A stretch of 64,000 nucleotides of DNA. Source: Halobaculum litoreum. Its GTDB lineage: Archaea; Halobacteriota; Halobacteria; Halobacteriales; Haloferacaceae. Position 1 is the stretch's first letter. Each line of letters starts with the position of its first letter. The DNA lies in NCBI RefSeq assembly GCF_030127125.1, contig NZ_CP126156.1:868001-932000 (forward strand). The letters run 5' to 3'. The notes under the pieces were generated by a model. That model was given only the letters and a program-made list of their open reading frames with translations. It had not been told where the DNA came from and did not search any database. A program made the translations under genes and the position numbers. This document shows, in pieces, positions 9,340 through 18,870 of the stretch.

Positions 9340-10308
9340 TCACTCCGCCCAGTACGCCTCGCCGGGGCTCGTCTCGAACACGGCGCGGTCGAGCAGGTCG
9401 ACCGCCTTCTCCAGCCCCTCGCGGGAGGAGGTGAGCGAGTCCTCGTGCTCGATGGAGAGCGCGCCGTCGTAGCCGACCATCCGGAGCGTGCTGACGAGGT
9501 CCTTCCAGTGTTCCTCGCCGTGGCCGTAGCCGACCGAGCGGAACAGCCACGAGCGGTTCCGCTCGTCGGTGTAGTCGGTCGTGTCGAGCACGCCCTTCTC
9601 GCGGGCCTGCGACTCGTACACCTTCGTGTCCTTCGCGTGGACGTGGTGGATGGCGTCGTGCTCGCCGAGCAGGCGGACGGCCTCCGTCACGTCGATGCCC
9701 TGCCAGTAGAGGTGCGAGGGGTCGAAGTTGGCGCCGACGCGCTCGTTCGTCAGTTCGCGCAGCTTCAGCATGCCGTGCGGCTCGTACACGAGCATGTTCG
9801 GGTGCATCTCGATGGCGAGGTCGACGCCGTGGTAGTCGGCGTGGGCCGCCAGGTCGGACCAGTACTCCTCGGCGACGCCCCACTGGTAGTCGTGGGCGTC
9901 GGCGTGCGCCGTCGGCCACGGCGCGGTGACCCAGTTGGGCACCTCGTCGTTCGGGCCGCCCGCCGGCAGGCCGGAGAAGCAGGTGACGGTGTTCACGTCG
10001 AACGCGTCGGCGAGTTCGACCGCCTCCCGGAGTTCGCGGTCGGCCTCGGCGGCCGTCTCCGCGTCCGGGTGGAGGGGGTTGTTGTGGGTGGCGAACGCGC
10101 TCACCCGCAGGTCGTGTTCCGCGAGGTCCGCCCGCAGCGCCTCGCGGGCCGCCTCGTCGGCCACCAACGCCTCCCGGTCGGTGTGTGCGGAGCCGGGCCA
10201 CCCCCCGACGCCGAGTTCGACCGCGCTCACGCCGATGCCCGAGAGGTACTCGAACGCGTCGGCCCGCGATTCGCCGCCCAGCGGCACTGTCAGTACGCCG
10301 ATGTCCAT
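9340..10308 (-). CDS. sugar phosphate isomerase/epimerase family protein (AP-endonuclease 2 TIM barrel)
   Basis: 322 aa from ATG 10308; the frame extends further but a TATA-like ATTTATTC 26 bp upstream supports this start. TIM-barrel metal sites typical of xylose-isomerase-like proteins are visible: LAIEMHPNMLVY (Glu), NFDPSHLYWQG (Asp, His), HHVHAKD (His) and LSIEHEDS (Glu). Probable Mn-dependent isomerase or epimerase on a keto-sugar, working with the adjacent Gfo/Idh dehydrogenase. Confidence 0.85.
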   Translation of the reverse strand: MDIGVLTVPLGGESRADAFEYLSGIGVSAVELGVGGWPGSAHTDREALVADEAAREALRADLAEHDLRVSAFATHNNPLHPDAETAAEADRELREAVELADAFDVNTVTCFSGLPAGGPNDEVPNWVTAPWPTAHADAHDYQWGVAEEYWSDLAAHADYHGVDLAIEMHPNMLVYEPHGMLKLRELTNERVGANFDPSHLYWQGIDVTEAVRLLGEHDAIHHVHAKDTKVYESQAREKGVLDTTDYTDERNRSWLFRSVGYGHGEEHWKDLVSTLRMVGYDGALSIEHEDSLTSSREGLEKAVDLLDRAVFETSPGEAYWAE

Positions 10309-10416
10309 GCTCGCGGTTTGTACTACACACCGAATAAATCTGTATGTCGCCGCGGCCGGGCCGCCGGGCGGGCGGCCGCCGTGCGGTCCCCGCCCCGGCC
10401 TGAAGCGCGCCGTCAC

Positions 10417-11520
10417 CTACGCGGTGGGGCCGTCCGGTTCGTTCGCGCCGGCCGCGCGGTCGAGGGGGTCCTCGAGTTCGCCCATCACCTCCTCGAAGGC
10501 GTCGGTGGCGGTGAGCAGGCCGTGGATCTCCCCCTCCGAGACGACGAGCGCGAGCTCCTGTCCCTCGACCTGGAACCGGTCGATGGCGTCGGCCACGCTG
10601 GTCGCGGGCGCCAGCGTCATCGGCGGCGTCGCAAGCGCCGCGAGGTCGACGCCGTCGTCGGTGAGGTCGTCCGTCTCGCGGATCACCGACGGCACGTACA
10701 CGGTGCCGACGAACTCCTCGCCGTCGTCGCCGAGCAGCGGGAACCGGGTGTGGGGGTGTTCGCGCATCCGCTCGAGGTTCTCGGCGGCCGTGGCGCCCGT
10801 CGACAGCGTCACCATCTCGTCGGCCGGCACCATGATCTCGGCGACCGTGCGGTCGCCGACGCGGAGGGCGTTGACGACCTCCTCGCGGCGCTCGTCGGCG
10901 ATCTCGCCCTCCTCGAGCGTCGACGACAGCTTCCGGCGGAGGTCCGCGCGGCTCTCGATGGCGTCCTGCTCGGTCTCCAGCCACGCGCCCGTCATCTCGA
11001 CGCCGAACAGCTTCAGCGTCGCCTTCGCGATCCAGTCGCCGAAGGTGATCACCGGCGAGATGAGCTTGTGGAAGTAGTACAGCGGCGTCGCGCCGTAGCG
11101 GGACACCAGCCGCGAGCGCTCGACGCCGAGGTACGTCGGCGTCTGCTCGCCGTGGGTGAGGTGCAGGAGGTTGATGATGAGGAACCCGAGCAGGGCGCCG
11201 GCGCCGACCGACGCCAGCCCCGTGTTCGCGAACACGGGCTCGAACAGCGCCGCCAGCGCCGGTTCGGCGACGATGCCGACCGCGATACTCGACGCCGTGA
11301 TCCCCACCTGACAGGTGGTGAGGTAGATCTCGAGGCTCTGTGTCATCTCCCACGCCCGTTCGAGCGCGGGGGTGCCGCCGACGAACTCCTCCTCCGTGAA
11401 CTGTCGCGCCCGGGTGAGCGCGAACTCGATCGCGACGAAGAACCCGTTCGCGAGGATCAGCCCCAGTCCCGCGACGAGTCGCAGCACCACCTCGGCGCTC
11501 CCCATCGCTGTCGTGACCAT
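10417..11520 (-). CDS. CNNM/hemolysin-type membrane protein with CBS domain pair
   Basis: 367 aa. The N-terminal DUF21/CNNM transmembrane domain comprises several hydrophobic helices (VLRLVAGLGLILANGFFVA, ITASSIAVGIVAEPAL, LLGFLIINLLHL). A CBS pair occupies about residues 220-350 (VAEIMVPADEM, PHTRFPLLGD, LALVVSEGEIHGLL). The CorC/HlyC C-terminal domain seems absent. The family exports or regulates Mg2+ or other divalent cations; CBS domains sense adenine nucleotides. TATA-like CTTTTGATC (minus strand) about 28 bp upstream. It sits inside the sugar island but has no evident sugar role. Confidence 0.85.
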   Translation of the reverse strand: MVTTAMGSAEVVLRLVAGLGLILANGFFVAIEFALTRARQFTEEEFVGGTPALERAWEMTQSLEIYLTTCQVGITASSIAVGIVAEPALAALFEPVFANTGLASVGAGALLGFLIINLLHLTHGEQTPTYLGVERSRLVSRYGATPLYYFHKLISPVITFGDWIAKATLKLFGVEMTGAWLETEQDAIESRADLRRKLSSTLEEGEIADERREEVVNALRVGDRTVAEIMVPADEMVTLSTGATAAENLERMREHPHTRFPLLGDDGEEFVGTVYVPSVIRETDDLTDDGVDLAALATPPMTLAPATSVADAIDRFQVEGQELALVVSEGEIHGLLTATDAFEEVMGELEDPLDRAAGANEPDGPTA

Positions 11521-11590
11521 CGGCCTCCCGTTGCGCCCGGGGGATCAAAAGTCGGACGGCTGATCCGACCGCGGCGGACGGTCGGCGCGG

Positions 11591-12675
11591 TCAGCCGTCG
11601 AGCCGGACCGCGCGGCCGGTCTCGGTCGACCGGTAGATGCCGTCGATGACGCGCTGGACCGTCAACGCCTGTTCGACCGTGTTGCGGGTCGGCTGTTCGC
11701 CGGCCTCGACGGCCTCGAGGAACGTCGCCTGCTCGGCGCGGTGGGTGTTCACCTCGCGCGTGTCGACGTCCGTGTCGGTGAGGTGGTGGCCGCCGCCGAC
11801 GCCGTTCTCGTACAGCGTGAGGTCGCCGCTCCCGCGGTCGAAGTGTGCGCCCGCGTCGGTGCCGCGGACGTAGAAGTCGTTGTTCTCCGGCCGGTTCGTC
11901 GCCCACGCCGCCTCGAGCGAGATCGTCGCGCCGTCGGCCGTGCGGACGAACGCGGACACGGAGTCGTCGACGTCGAAGTCCTCCGGGCCGGAGTCGTCGC
12001 CCCACATGTCGATGAAGGTGTAGTCCTCGCGGTCGCCGAACTCCGAGCGCGCGACGCCCGAGACCTCGACGACCTCGGGGAAGTCGAGGAAGTACAGCGC
12101 CAGGTCGAGGGCGTGCACGCCGATGTCGATGAGGCTGCCGCCCCCCGACACCGCCTTGGTCGTGAACCACGAGCCCCGGCCGGGGACGCCCCGACGGCGC
12201 ACGTAGTTCGCCTCGACGTGGGTCACGTCGCCGAGGCGACCCTCCGCCTGGTAGTGCTTCAGCACTTCGACGGGCGCGGCGAAGCGGTTGTTGAACCCGA
12301 CCATGCAGATGCCGTCGGCGTCGGCGGCCGCGTCCGCGATCCGCTCGGCCGACTCCAGCGTGTGCGCCAGCGGCTTCTCCAGCATGACGTCGAGCCCGCG
12401 TTCGAGCGCGCTCACCGCGTACTCCTCGTGGAAGCGGTTGGGCGTGGTGATCAACACGGCGTCGACGAGGTCGAACAGCTCGTCGGCGTCCTCGAACGCG
12501 TGTGTGTGTCGAAGCGCTCGTAGAACCGTGCCCGCGCGTCGGCGTCGACGTCCATGCCGCCGACGAGGTCGGCGCCGAGCGCCTCCAACTGTTCCGCGTG
12601 GTGGTGGCCGATCCCGCCGAGCCCGACGATGCCGACGCGGACGTCGGACGGGTCGAAGCCGTCGACGAGGGTCAT
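11591..12675 (-). pseudogene. Gfo/Idh/MocA family oxidoreductase, frameshifted at an (AC)n repeat
   Basis: ATG 12675 begins MTLVDGFDPSDVRVGIVGLG, a Rossmann NAD(P) site (GLGGIGHHH). The frame breaks after ARFYERFDTH, and another frame continues FEDADELFDLVDAVLITTPN to the stop. Motifs after the break are complete: EKPLAHTLESAERI, FNNRFAAP, GSLIDIGVHALDLALYF. The break lies in ACACACAC at about 12505-12514; removing one AC unit restores the protein to about 360 aa. It lies downstream of the ABC operon and is probably part of the same sugar pathway. The shift could be a sequencing error or a slippage-prone repeat. Confidence 0.8.
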
Positions 12676-12739
12676 CGGCGCACCCCCCCTACTACTCGGA
12701 AGCGAGTAATTCATCTCGGTCGCACGAACGAGGGGGTGG

Positions 12740-12934
12740 TCAGTATAGTTGTCGTTCCTGCTCCTCCCGCTCGCGTTCCGCCTCCGCCTGCTCCTTCTTC
12801 GCGCGGCGGCCGCGGAGGAACTGCCGTGCGAGCGGCAGGAACCGGTTGCGCCCGTCGCGGGCGAGCGCGTACAGCCCGTACACCCACGGGACGAACAGCA
12901 TCGTCACCGCCGCGAGGTACAGGGCCTCGACCAT
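12740..12934 (-). CDS. small membrane protein of the sugar ABC transporter operon
   Basis: 64 aa. One hydrophobic segment (ALYLAAVTMLFVPWVYGLYAL), then a basic stretch and a highly charged helical tail (AEAEREREEQERQ). The start codon lies 2 bp after the stop of the ATPase gene, so it is translated within the transporter operon. Length and position suggest an accessory membrane subunit, but no known domain is recognised. Confidence 0.7.
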   Translation of the reverse strand: MVEALYLAAVTMLFVPWVYGLYALARDGRNRFLPLARQFLRGRRAKKEQAEAEREREEQERQLY

Positions 12935-12936
12935 CC

Positions 12937-14115
12937 TTACTCGGCCTCCTCGCTTTGGGCGTCGGCGGCCGAGGCGGACGCGCGCGAGACGCCGTGGGTG
13001 ATCGCGAGACTGGTCGAGTCGTCGAACAGGTGGATCTTCGCGCGGTCGAGCACGACCTCGACGAGGTCGCCCTCGGTGAGGTCGCTGTCGGGGGAGACGC
13101 TCATCAGCAGACTGTCGTCGCCGGCGGCGGTGCCGCCCATCCCGCCCTCGTTGTCCTCGTCGAGCATGAGGTACACGAAGATCTCGTCGCCCATCGGCTC
13201 GAGGACGTCCACCTCGGCCTCGATGGTCTCGGTGGGGTCGCTCGCGTCGTCGATGAACTCCGTCGGGTACACGTCCTCCGGCCGGACGCCGAGGGTGACC
13301 GCGTCGCCGGGCTTCGCGTCGATCCCGGTCGTGTCGAAGCTCACGTCGTAGAACTCCGAGGAGAAGCCGGTCTGCGTCAGCTGACCGGTCGTGAAGTTCA
13401 TCGACGGCGAGCCGATGAAGCCGGCGACGAACTCGTTGCGCGGCTCGTTGTAACAGACCAGCGGCGGGTCGAACTGCTGGAGTTCGCCCTCGTTGATCAC
13501 GGCGATGCGGTCGGACATCGTCATCGCCTCCGCCTGGTCGTGGGTGACGTACACGATGGTCGTGTCCAGTTCCTTGTGGAGGCGCTGGAGCTCCGTCCGC
13601 ATGTGGACGCGCAGCTTCGCGTCGAGGTTCGCCAGCGGCTCGTCCATCAGGAACACGTCGGGGTTCCGCACGATGGCGCGGGCGATGGCGACGCGCTGGC
13701 GCTGGCCGCCGGACATCTCGTCGGGCATGCGGTCGAGCATCCCCTCCATCTGGACGATGCTGGCGGCGTTCTCGACGCGCCGGTCGATCTCCTCCTTCTC
13801 GTAGTTGCGCAGGCGCAGCCCGAAGGAGATGTTGTCGTACACGTCCATGTGCGGGAACAGCGCGATGTTCTGGAACACCATCGAGATGCCCCGGTCCTTC
13901 GGCGGGAGGTTCGTCACGTCGCGCTCGCCGATGTTGACGGTGCCCTCGCTGGGCGTCGTCAGGCCGGCGATCATCTCCATCGTCGTGGACTTGCCACACC
14001 CCGAGGGGCCGACGAGGGTGATGAACTCCCCGTCCTTGATGTCGAGGTTCATCTCCTCGACCGCGGTTACGTCCCCGTAGCGTTTCGTCACGTCCTGTAG
14101 GTGTACTCGTGCCAT
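12937..14115 (-). CDS. sugar ABC transporter ATP-binding protein (UgpC/MalK type)
   Basis: 392 aa. Walker A GPSGCGKSTT, Q-loop FQNIALFPHM, signature MSGGQRQR, Walker B VFLMDEPLANLD and switch His VYVTHDQ are all present in the first 210 residues. The C-terminal 150 residues form the OB-like (TOBE) regulatory domain of MalK-type ATPases. Powers the importer formed with the two permeases and binding lipoprotein encoded upstream. The gene follows permease 2 after a 7-bp gap. Confidence 0.93.
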   Translation of the reverse strand: MARVHLQDVTKRYGDVTAVEEMNLDIKDGEFITLVGPSGCGKSTTMEMIAGLTTPSEGTVNIGERDVTNLPPKDRGISMVFQNIALFPHMDVYDNISFGLRLRNYEKEEIDRRVENAASIVQMEGMLDRMPDEMSGGQRQRVAIARAIVRNPDVFLMDEPLANLDAKLRVHMRTELQRLHKELDTTIVYVTHDQAEAMTMSDRIAVINEGELQQFDPPLVCYNEPRNEFVAGFIGSPSMNFTTGQLTQTGFSSEFYDVSFDTTGIDAKPGDAVTLGVRPEDVYPTEFIDDASDPTETIEAEVDVLEPMGDEIFVYLMLDEDNEGGMGGTAAGDDSLLMSVSPDSDLTEGDLVEVVLDRAKIHLFDDSTSLAITHGVSRASASAADAQSEEAE

Positions 14116-14122
14116 TGGTTTG

Positions 14123-15058
14123 TTACTCCTTGAGTGCGCCGGCGGTCAGTCCGCTGACGATGCGCTCCTGTGCGACCACGACGAGGATGGCGACCGGCAC
14201 CACCGCGATGATGCTGCCGGCGGCCATCACGCCGTAGGTGACTTGGAACTGGCCCGCGCGCTGCAGGCTCAGCAGGCCCCCGACGATGGGGGCCCAGTTG
14301 GCCGGTTGGCCGTTGTTCATCAGCTGGCTGAAGAAGAACTCGTTGTAGACGGAGATGAAGGTGAGCACCCCGGCCGTCGCCACACCGGGCGCCGACAGCG
14401 GGATGATCACGCGGAACAGCGCGCCCAGCCGGGTCGTCCCCTCGACGCGCGCCGCGTCCTCCAGTCCGTCCGGGATCTGCCCGTAGAACGTCGTGAGGAT
14501 GAAGATAGACAACGGCATGAACAGCGAGCTGAACGGGAGGATCATCGACCCGGGCGTGTTGTACAGACTCAGCCCGGGCACGACGTTCCCCGTGAACAGC
14601 TGGTACAGCGGCAGGAAGAACGCCGCCGGCGGGAAGTAGCTGATCGCGAGGATCAGCAGCATGAGCGGCGTGCGGCCGGGGAACTGCAGTCGGCCGAACA
14701 CGTACCCCGCCAGACTCGCGAGCAACAACACGACGGCCGTCGTCGACAGCGCGAGCACCAGGCTGTTGAACATGTACCGCAGGAAGTTGACCCGGTCGAA
14801 CACGTCGAGGAAGACCTCGAAGCGCGGCGCGGTCGGGAACAGCGCCAGCGGCGCGTTCTCCGGCGTCAACGCCAGCACGAGCAGGAAGTAGAACGGGAAC
14901 AGCGTCGTCGCGAGGAAGAAGATCGTCGCGACGTAGAACATCGCGCGGTACGCCTTCTGGGGCTCTTTGATCGTCGAGGCGACCCACCGCTGGAAGGGGC
15001 CGCGCTTCAGCTCCGGTTCGCCCTGTACGCCGCCGTCCGTGCGCGTGTCCCTGCTCAT
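14123..15058 (-). CDS. sugar ABC transporter permease 2 (MalG type)
   Basis: 311 aa, six predicted membrane segments. The cytoplasmic EAA loop that docks the ATPase reads GLEDAARVEGTTRLGALFRV at about residues 206-225. The ATG overlaps the stop of permease 1 by 4 bp (15055-15058), showing translational coupling. Forms the transmembrane channel with permease 1. Confidence 0.92.
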   Translation of the reverse strand: MSRDTRTDGGVQGEPELKRGPFQRWVASTIKEPQKAYRAMFYVATIFFLATTLFPFYFLLVLALTPENAPLALFPTAPRFEVFLDVFDRVNFLRYMFNSLVLALSTTAVVLLLASLAGYVFGRLQFPGRTPLMLLILAISYFPPAAFFLPLYQLFTGNVVPGLSLYNTPGSMILPFSSLFMPLSIFILTTFYGQIPDGLEDAARVEGTTRLGALFRVIIPLSAPGVATAGVLTFISVYNEFFFSQLMNNGQPANWAPIVGGLLSLQRAGQFQVTYGVMAAGSIIAVVPVAILVVVAQERIVSGLTAGALKE

Positions 15059-16065
15059 GCCATCTCACCTCGCGCGTAGCCGACGATGTAGATCGACACC
15101 ACGACGCCGATGACCGCCGCCGTGATGAACGCGATCGTCGCCGACGACCCGAGTAGCCGTTGGTTGAACGTCGTCACGACCAGACACGACAGCGACGGCA
15201 CCGTCGTACACCCCGCGACCGTCTCGATCAGTCCGTAGATCCGCATCGCCTGGATGGTGCGGAACAGCATCGCGACCAGCACCGTCGGCAGGATGATCGG
15301 CAGGGTGATCAGCTTGAAGCGCTGCCACGGCGACGCGCCGGAGACCCGCGCCACGTCGTACAGGCTCCGGTCGATCGACTGCATCCCCGCGAGGATGAGC
15401 AGCGCCATGAACGCCGTCGTCTTCCACACGTCGGCCACGATGACGATCATCGTCGCGTCCTGCGCGTTCGCCAGCGGCGTGACCGACAGCAAGCCGAGTT
15501 GGTTCAGCAGCGCCGGGTCCTCCGCGGTCCCGACGAGGAACCCGATGTTCGGCTGGAACATCAGGAAGAAGATCATCCCCTGGACGACGATCGGGATCGC
15601 CCACGGGAGGATGATCGCGACCCGGACCCAGCGGCGACCGCGGAAGTCCTGGTCGAGGATCAGCGCCTGCACGAACCCGATCACGGTCTCGAACGAGACG
15701 CTGATGACCGTGAACAGGATCGTCACGGCGAGCGCGCTGTTGAACAGCGCCTGCACCGTGAGCGCCTGCGGCAGGAACGGCGACGGTAACAGCGCCGTCC
15801 GCTGCCCGGTGATGATGGCTACGTAGTTGTCCAACCCGACGAACTGCCCGACGCTCGCGGCGGCGAAGCTGTCGGCGAACAGCGACAGCCGCAACGTCGA
15901 CAGCAGCGGCCAGAACGCGATGACCGCCAGCAACAGCATCGCCGGCGACAACAGCAGGTACGCGTACTGGGTTTCGGACAGGTTCTCCATCCAGCGGACG
16001 GCGCTCGCGTACGCGCCGGTCCGCGTCCCGCCGGACAGATCCCCCGTTTCTTGTTCTGTGCTCAT
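15055..16065 (-). CDS. sugar ABC transporter permease 1 (MalF type)
   Basis: 336 aa, about six membrane segments (LLLSPAMLLLAVIAFWPLL first). The EAA motif YDVARVSGASPWQRFKLITL is near residue 245. Located 58 bp downstream of the binding-protein gene and overlapping permease 2 by 4 bp. Member of the CUT1-type family for oligosaccharides, glycerol-phosphate and similar substrates. Confidence 0.92.
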   Translation of the reverse strand: MSTEQETGDLSGGTRTGAYASAVRWMENLSETQYAYLLLSPAMLLLAVIAFWPLLSTLRLSLFADSFAAASVGQFVGLDNYVAIITGQRTALLPSPFLPQALTVQALFNSALAVTILFTVISVSFETVIGFVQALILDQDFRGRRWVRVAIILPWAIPIVVQGMIFFLMFQPNIGFLVGTAEDPALLNQLGLLSVTPLANAQDATMIVIVADVWKTTAFMALLILAGMQSIDRSLYDVARVSGASPWQRFKLITLPIILPTVLVAMLFRTIQAMRIYGLIETVAGCTTVPSLSCLVVTTFNQRLLGSSATIAFITAAVIGVVVSIYIVGYARGEMA

Positions 16066-16123
16066 GCGTCTTGCTAACCGTTGTTCATGATCGTAATAAG
16101 TGTGATGCGAGAGCGGGGTCGGT

Positions 16124-17608
16124 TTACGCCGAGCCCTCGATCTCCTCGAGCGACGACTTGAGGTCGCTCATCGCCTGCTCGGGCGTCTTCTCCTGGCGGA
16201 GCGCGTTGTTGACCTCGCTGGCGATCTGCGTCGACTCCTGCGTCCACACGGTGGTCACCGGACGCGGGAGCGTGTTGTTCGCGGCCACCTCGAGGCTGTC
16301 GACGTAGCGACCGATGATGTCGAGGCCGCGCGTCTCCTCGGTGTTGATGAGGTTCGGGAGCGGGGGGATCCACCCGCCGATCTCGGCCATCCGCAGCCGG
16401 ACGGACTCCTCCTGCAGCGCCTGGAACAACTGCAGCGCCGCGCGCTTGCGCAGGTCCGACGCGTTCGGGTTGAGCGTGAGGTGCCACCCGCCCTGCGCGG
16501 CCGTCGTGCCGCCGATGGAGCTGTACTCGGAGTCCTCCTCGCTGACCGCGTACGGCACCGGCATGACGCCCAGGTCCTCGCCGAAGACGTCCTCGGCGCC
16601 GTTGATGTTGATCGAGTACGGCCAGTTACGCAGCGCGACCGCGTTCCCGTTCGTGAAGGGTTCGCGGGCGGGCTCCTCCGTGTACTGGACGACCGCCTGC
16701 GGCGAGATGTCCGCGTAGCCGTCGAGCGCGACGTCGTCGTCGGAGCCGTAGATGAACGTCCGGAGCATCCGGATGGCGTTGACGACGCCCTCGCCGTCGA
16801 CGGTGATCGGTCGGTCGCCGACGGGGCCGAAGTAGTTCTCGAACTCGCCGAAGTACGAGCCGCCGTGCGAGCCCATGAACTCGATGAACGAACAACACGA
16901 GAGGCCCTCGTAGGAGGACCCCTGCCAGAGGAACCCGTTCTGGGTGCCCGTGGCCTCCTTGACCTCGGCGACGGTCTGGGAGAACTCGGACCACGTCATC
17001 GGCTCGGTGGCCCACGTCTCGAAGTCGTCGTCGCTGTAGCCCGCCTCCCGGAACAGGTCCTTGCGGTACTGGATCGTCGGCAGGTCGATGAACAGCGGGA
17101 CGCCGAACAGGTCGCCGTCGGCGTTCTGGGCCGTCGCGACCATGTTCTCGATGTAGTTGTCCTGGATCTGGCTCGTGAGCGAGTCGGGCAGCGCCGAGCT
17201 CAGGTTCGCGAGCTGGTCGCGCGCGATGAACGGGATCGTCCACCCGTTGTCCATCATCAGGACCGTCGGGCGCTCCTGTCCGGCCGACAGGATCTGTTGG
17301 TACTGCGACTGTCGGTCGTCGGTGGTGAACGAGCCGGCGAGGAACTCGACCTCGATGTTCTCCGGCATGCCGCCGTCCTCGCGCAGGGTCTGGACGATGT
17401 CCTCCTGCGCGTTCGCGAAGTTCGAGTCGGCCGCGATCTGGATGGTCACGTCCTCCTCGGGCGGTTCGGTGTCGATCGGGTCCGACCCGCCGCCGCCGCC
17501 CCCGCCGCCGCCGAGACAGCCAGCCAAGCCGAGCGCGGCACCTGACGCCCCAGCAGCGGCGAGGTACTCCCGCCGCGATACGCCGTTCCGTGTCTTGTCG
17601 TCAGACAT
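16124..17608 (-). CDS. extracellular sugar-binding lipoprotein (ABC transporter, family 1)
   Basis: 494 aa. The N-terminus has a twin-arginine motif (SRREYLAAAG) followed by a hydrophobic stretch and the lipobox LAGC, then a Gly9 and acidic linker. This is a typical haloarchaeal Tat-exported, lipid-anchored solute-binding protein. The mature part resembles MalE-type family 1 binding proteins (FGVPLFIDLPTIQYRKDLF). First gene of the importer operon. It lies directly downstream of the TrmB-type regulator gene and behind a TATA box with a palindrome, so it is probably controlled by that regulator. The sugar is not deducible. Confidence 0.92.
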   Translation of the reverse strand: MSDDKTRNGVSRREYLAAAGASGAALGLAGCLGGGGGGGGGSDPIDTEPPEEDVTIQIAADSNFANAQEDIVQTLREDGGMPENIEVEFLAGSFTTDDRQSQYQQILSAGQERPTVLMMDNGWTIPFIARDQLANLSSALPDSLTSQIQDNYIENMVATAQNADGDLFGVPLFIDLPTIQYRKDLFREAGYSDDDFETWATEPMTWSEFSQTVAEVKEATGTQNGFLWQGSSYEGLSCCSFIEFMGSHGGSYFGEFENYFGPVGDRPITVDGEGVVNAIRMLRTFIYGSDDDVALDGYADISPQAVVQYTEEPAREPFTNGNAVALRNWPYSININGAEDVFGEDLGVMPVPYAVSEEDSEYSSIGGTTAAQGGWHLTLNPNASDLRKRAALQLFQALQEESVRLRMAEIGGWIPPLPNLINTEETRGLDIIGRYVDSLEVAANNTLPRPVTTVWTQESTQIASEVNNALRQEKTPEQAMSDLKSSLEEIEGSA

Positions 17609-17628
17609 CGCCCGCTCATAGGGAACAA

Positions 17629-17638
17629 TCGTTAATAT
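17629..17638 (-). promoter_or_regulatory. TATA box of the sugar importer operon
   Basis: On the minus strand CCTATATTAAC is centred about 26 bp upstream of the ATG at 17608, the spacing expected for a leaderless haloarchaeal transcript. Confidence 0.6.
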
Positions 17639-17652
17639 AGGCTATGGGCTTT

Positions 17653-17666
17653 ACAACACCTGTTGT
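17653..17666. promoter_or_regulatory. 14-bp palindrome upstream of the importer TATA box
   Basis: ACAACACCTGTTGT is a perfect 6-2-6 inverted repeat about 15 bp upstream of the TATA box. It lies between the end of the TrmB-family gene (17754) and the binding-protein gene. A candidate operator for that regulator; the position suits activation or inducer-controlled recruitment. Confidence 0.5.
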
Positions 17667-17753
17667 TAACGAGCAGGTCGCTACGCGGCGCCGGGGCGCC
17701 GTGCGTCCACACCCCTCACGTCAGGTCGCAGGGACATATGTGCGACGGCCGAC

Positions 17754-18818
17754 TCACGCGGTCGGTCCGTCGAGGAGCGTCAGCCGGGTGCCCTCGACGT
17801 CCTCGACGATGGCGCCCCAGCCGCCGACGCTGACCCGGTCGCCCTCGACGTCCACGTCGACGGTGACCTGGCCCGCCAGTTCGAACCCCGAGTTCGCCTC
17901 GTCCGCGAACGGGACGCGCACGTCGACGACGGTGCCCTCGACGGTGCAGGGGTCCCCCGTCACGGTGTCGTGTCCGTCGACGCGGATCCGGACCGGCTCG
18001 TGCTCCCAGTCGACCCGGCGGAGGTAACGGACGAGGTGACGCACGTCGAGGTACTCGCGGGGGAGGCCCTCGCCGGCGGCGTCGTACACCGTCTCCCACG
18101 GCTCCCACAGACAGGTGAGGAAGTACCAGTAGAACACGTACGTGTGCGTCCGGTCGTTGACGAGCACGCCGTAGCGGTCGTACGAGTCCGGGTGGTGTGC
18201 GAACGACGCCTGTCGGCGGTCCGCGAGCGCGACGAACGGCGCCGGCAACGGCCGGTGGCGCGCCTCCAGGCAGAGCCCCTCGAACTGCTCGGGGTCGGGC
18301 ACCGCCTCGCCGTCGCCGGTGTGGACCGACACCCTGACCGAGACGCCGCGCTCGGTCGCCGCGCGGAGCGCGGGCGCCAGCCGGCCGAGGTTCGCCGTCG
18401 TCGTCGACAGCAGGATCTGGTGGGTCGCCTCCTCGATGAACGACTCCGCCCGCTCGATCACCGTCCGGAAGCGGGTGACGATGCTCGCGCCCCCGGCCTC
18501 CAGCTCGGGCTGTTCCCACCGGTCCTCGACCTCCTCGGCGGCCGCCTCCAGCCGGTTCGCGCGCCCCCGCAGGTCGTCCAACACGATCGACGGGCTGTGG
18601 GCCCGTGCGCGCAGCGACCCCTCCTCGTACGTCTCGATGTACTCCAACTCCTCCAGCGTCCGCAACACGTCGTAGATCCGCGGGGCGGGCACCCCGCTCG
18701 CGTCGGCCACGTCCGTCGCGGACGCGGTCCCCAGATCCAACAAGGCGACGTACGCGGCCGACTGGTACGGCGAGAGGCCCGCCGCCTCCAACGTCTCGAC
18801 GAGCGACTCCGTGTCCAT
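17754..18818 (-). CDS. TrmB-family sugar-responsive transcriptional regulator
   Basis: 354 aa. The N-terminal winged helix (LSPYQSAAYVALLDLGTASA, then VPAPRIYDVLRTLEELEYIE) is followed by a short coiled coil and a PLD-like/sugar-binding C-terminal region (ATHQILLSTTTANLGRLAPAL; WYFLTCLWEPW) as in TrmB-type regulators. ATG 18818 has GGTTTTGCC about 26 bp upstream on the minus strand. Directly upstream of the ABC importer and in the same direction, so a local regulator of that operon is the natural inference. Confidence 0.88.
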   Translation of the reverse strand: MDTESLVETLEAAGLSPYQSAAYVALLDLGTASATDVADASGVPAPRIYDVLRTLEELEYIETYEEGSLRARAHSPSIVLDDLRGRANRLEAAAEEVEDRWEQPELEAGGASIVTRFRTVIERAESFIEEATHQILLSTTTANLGRLAPALRAATERGVSVRVSVHTGDGEAVPDPEQFEGLCLEARHRPLPAPFVALADRRQASFAHHPDSYDRYGVLVNDRTHTYVFYWYFLTCLWEPWETVYDAAGEGLPREYLDVRHLVRYLRRVDWEHEPVRIRVDGHDTVTGDPCTVEGTVVDVRVPFADEANSGFELAGQVTVDVDVEGDRVSVGGWGAIVEDVEGTRLTLLDGPTA

Positions 18819-18870
18819 GGACTCCCGCCGTGCGGCACCGGCAAAACCGTACCGTCTGCCGTCCGCCGGG

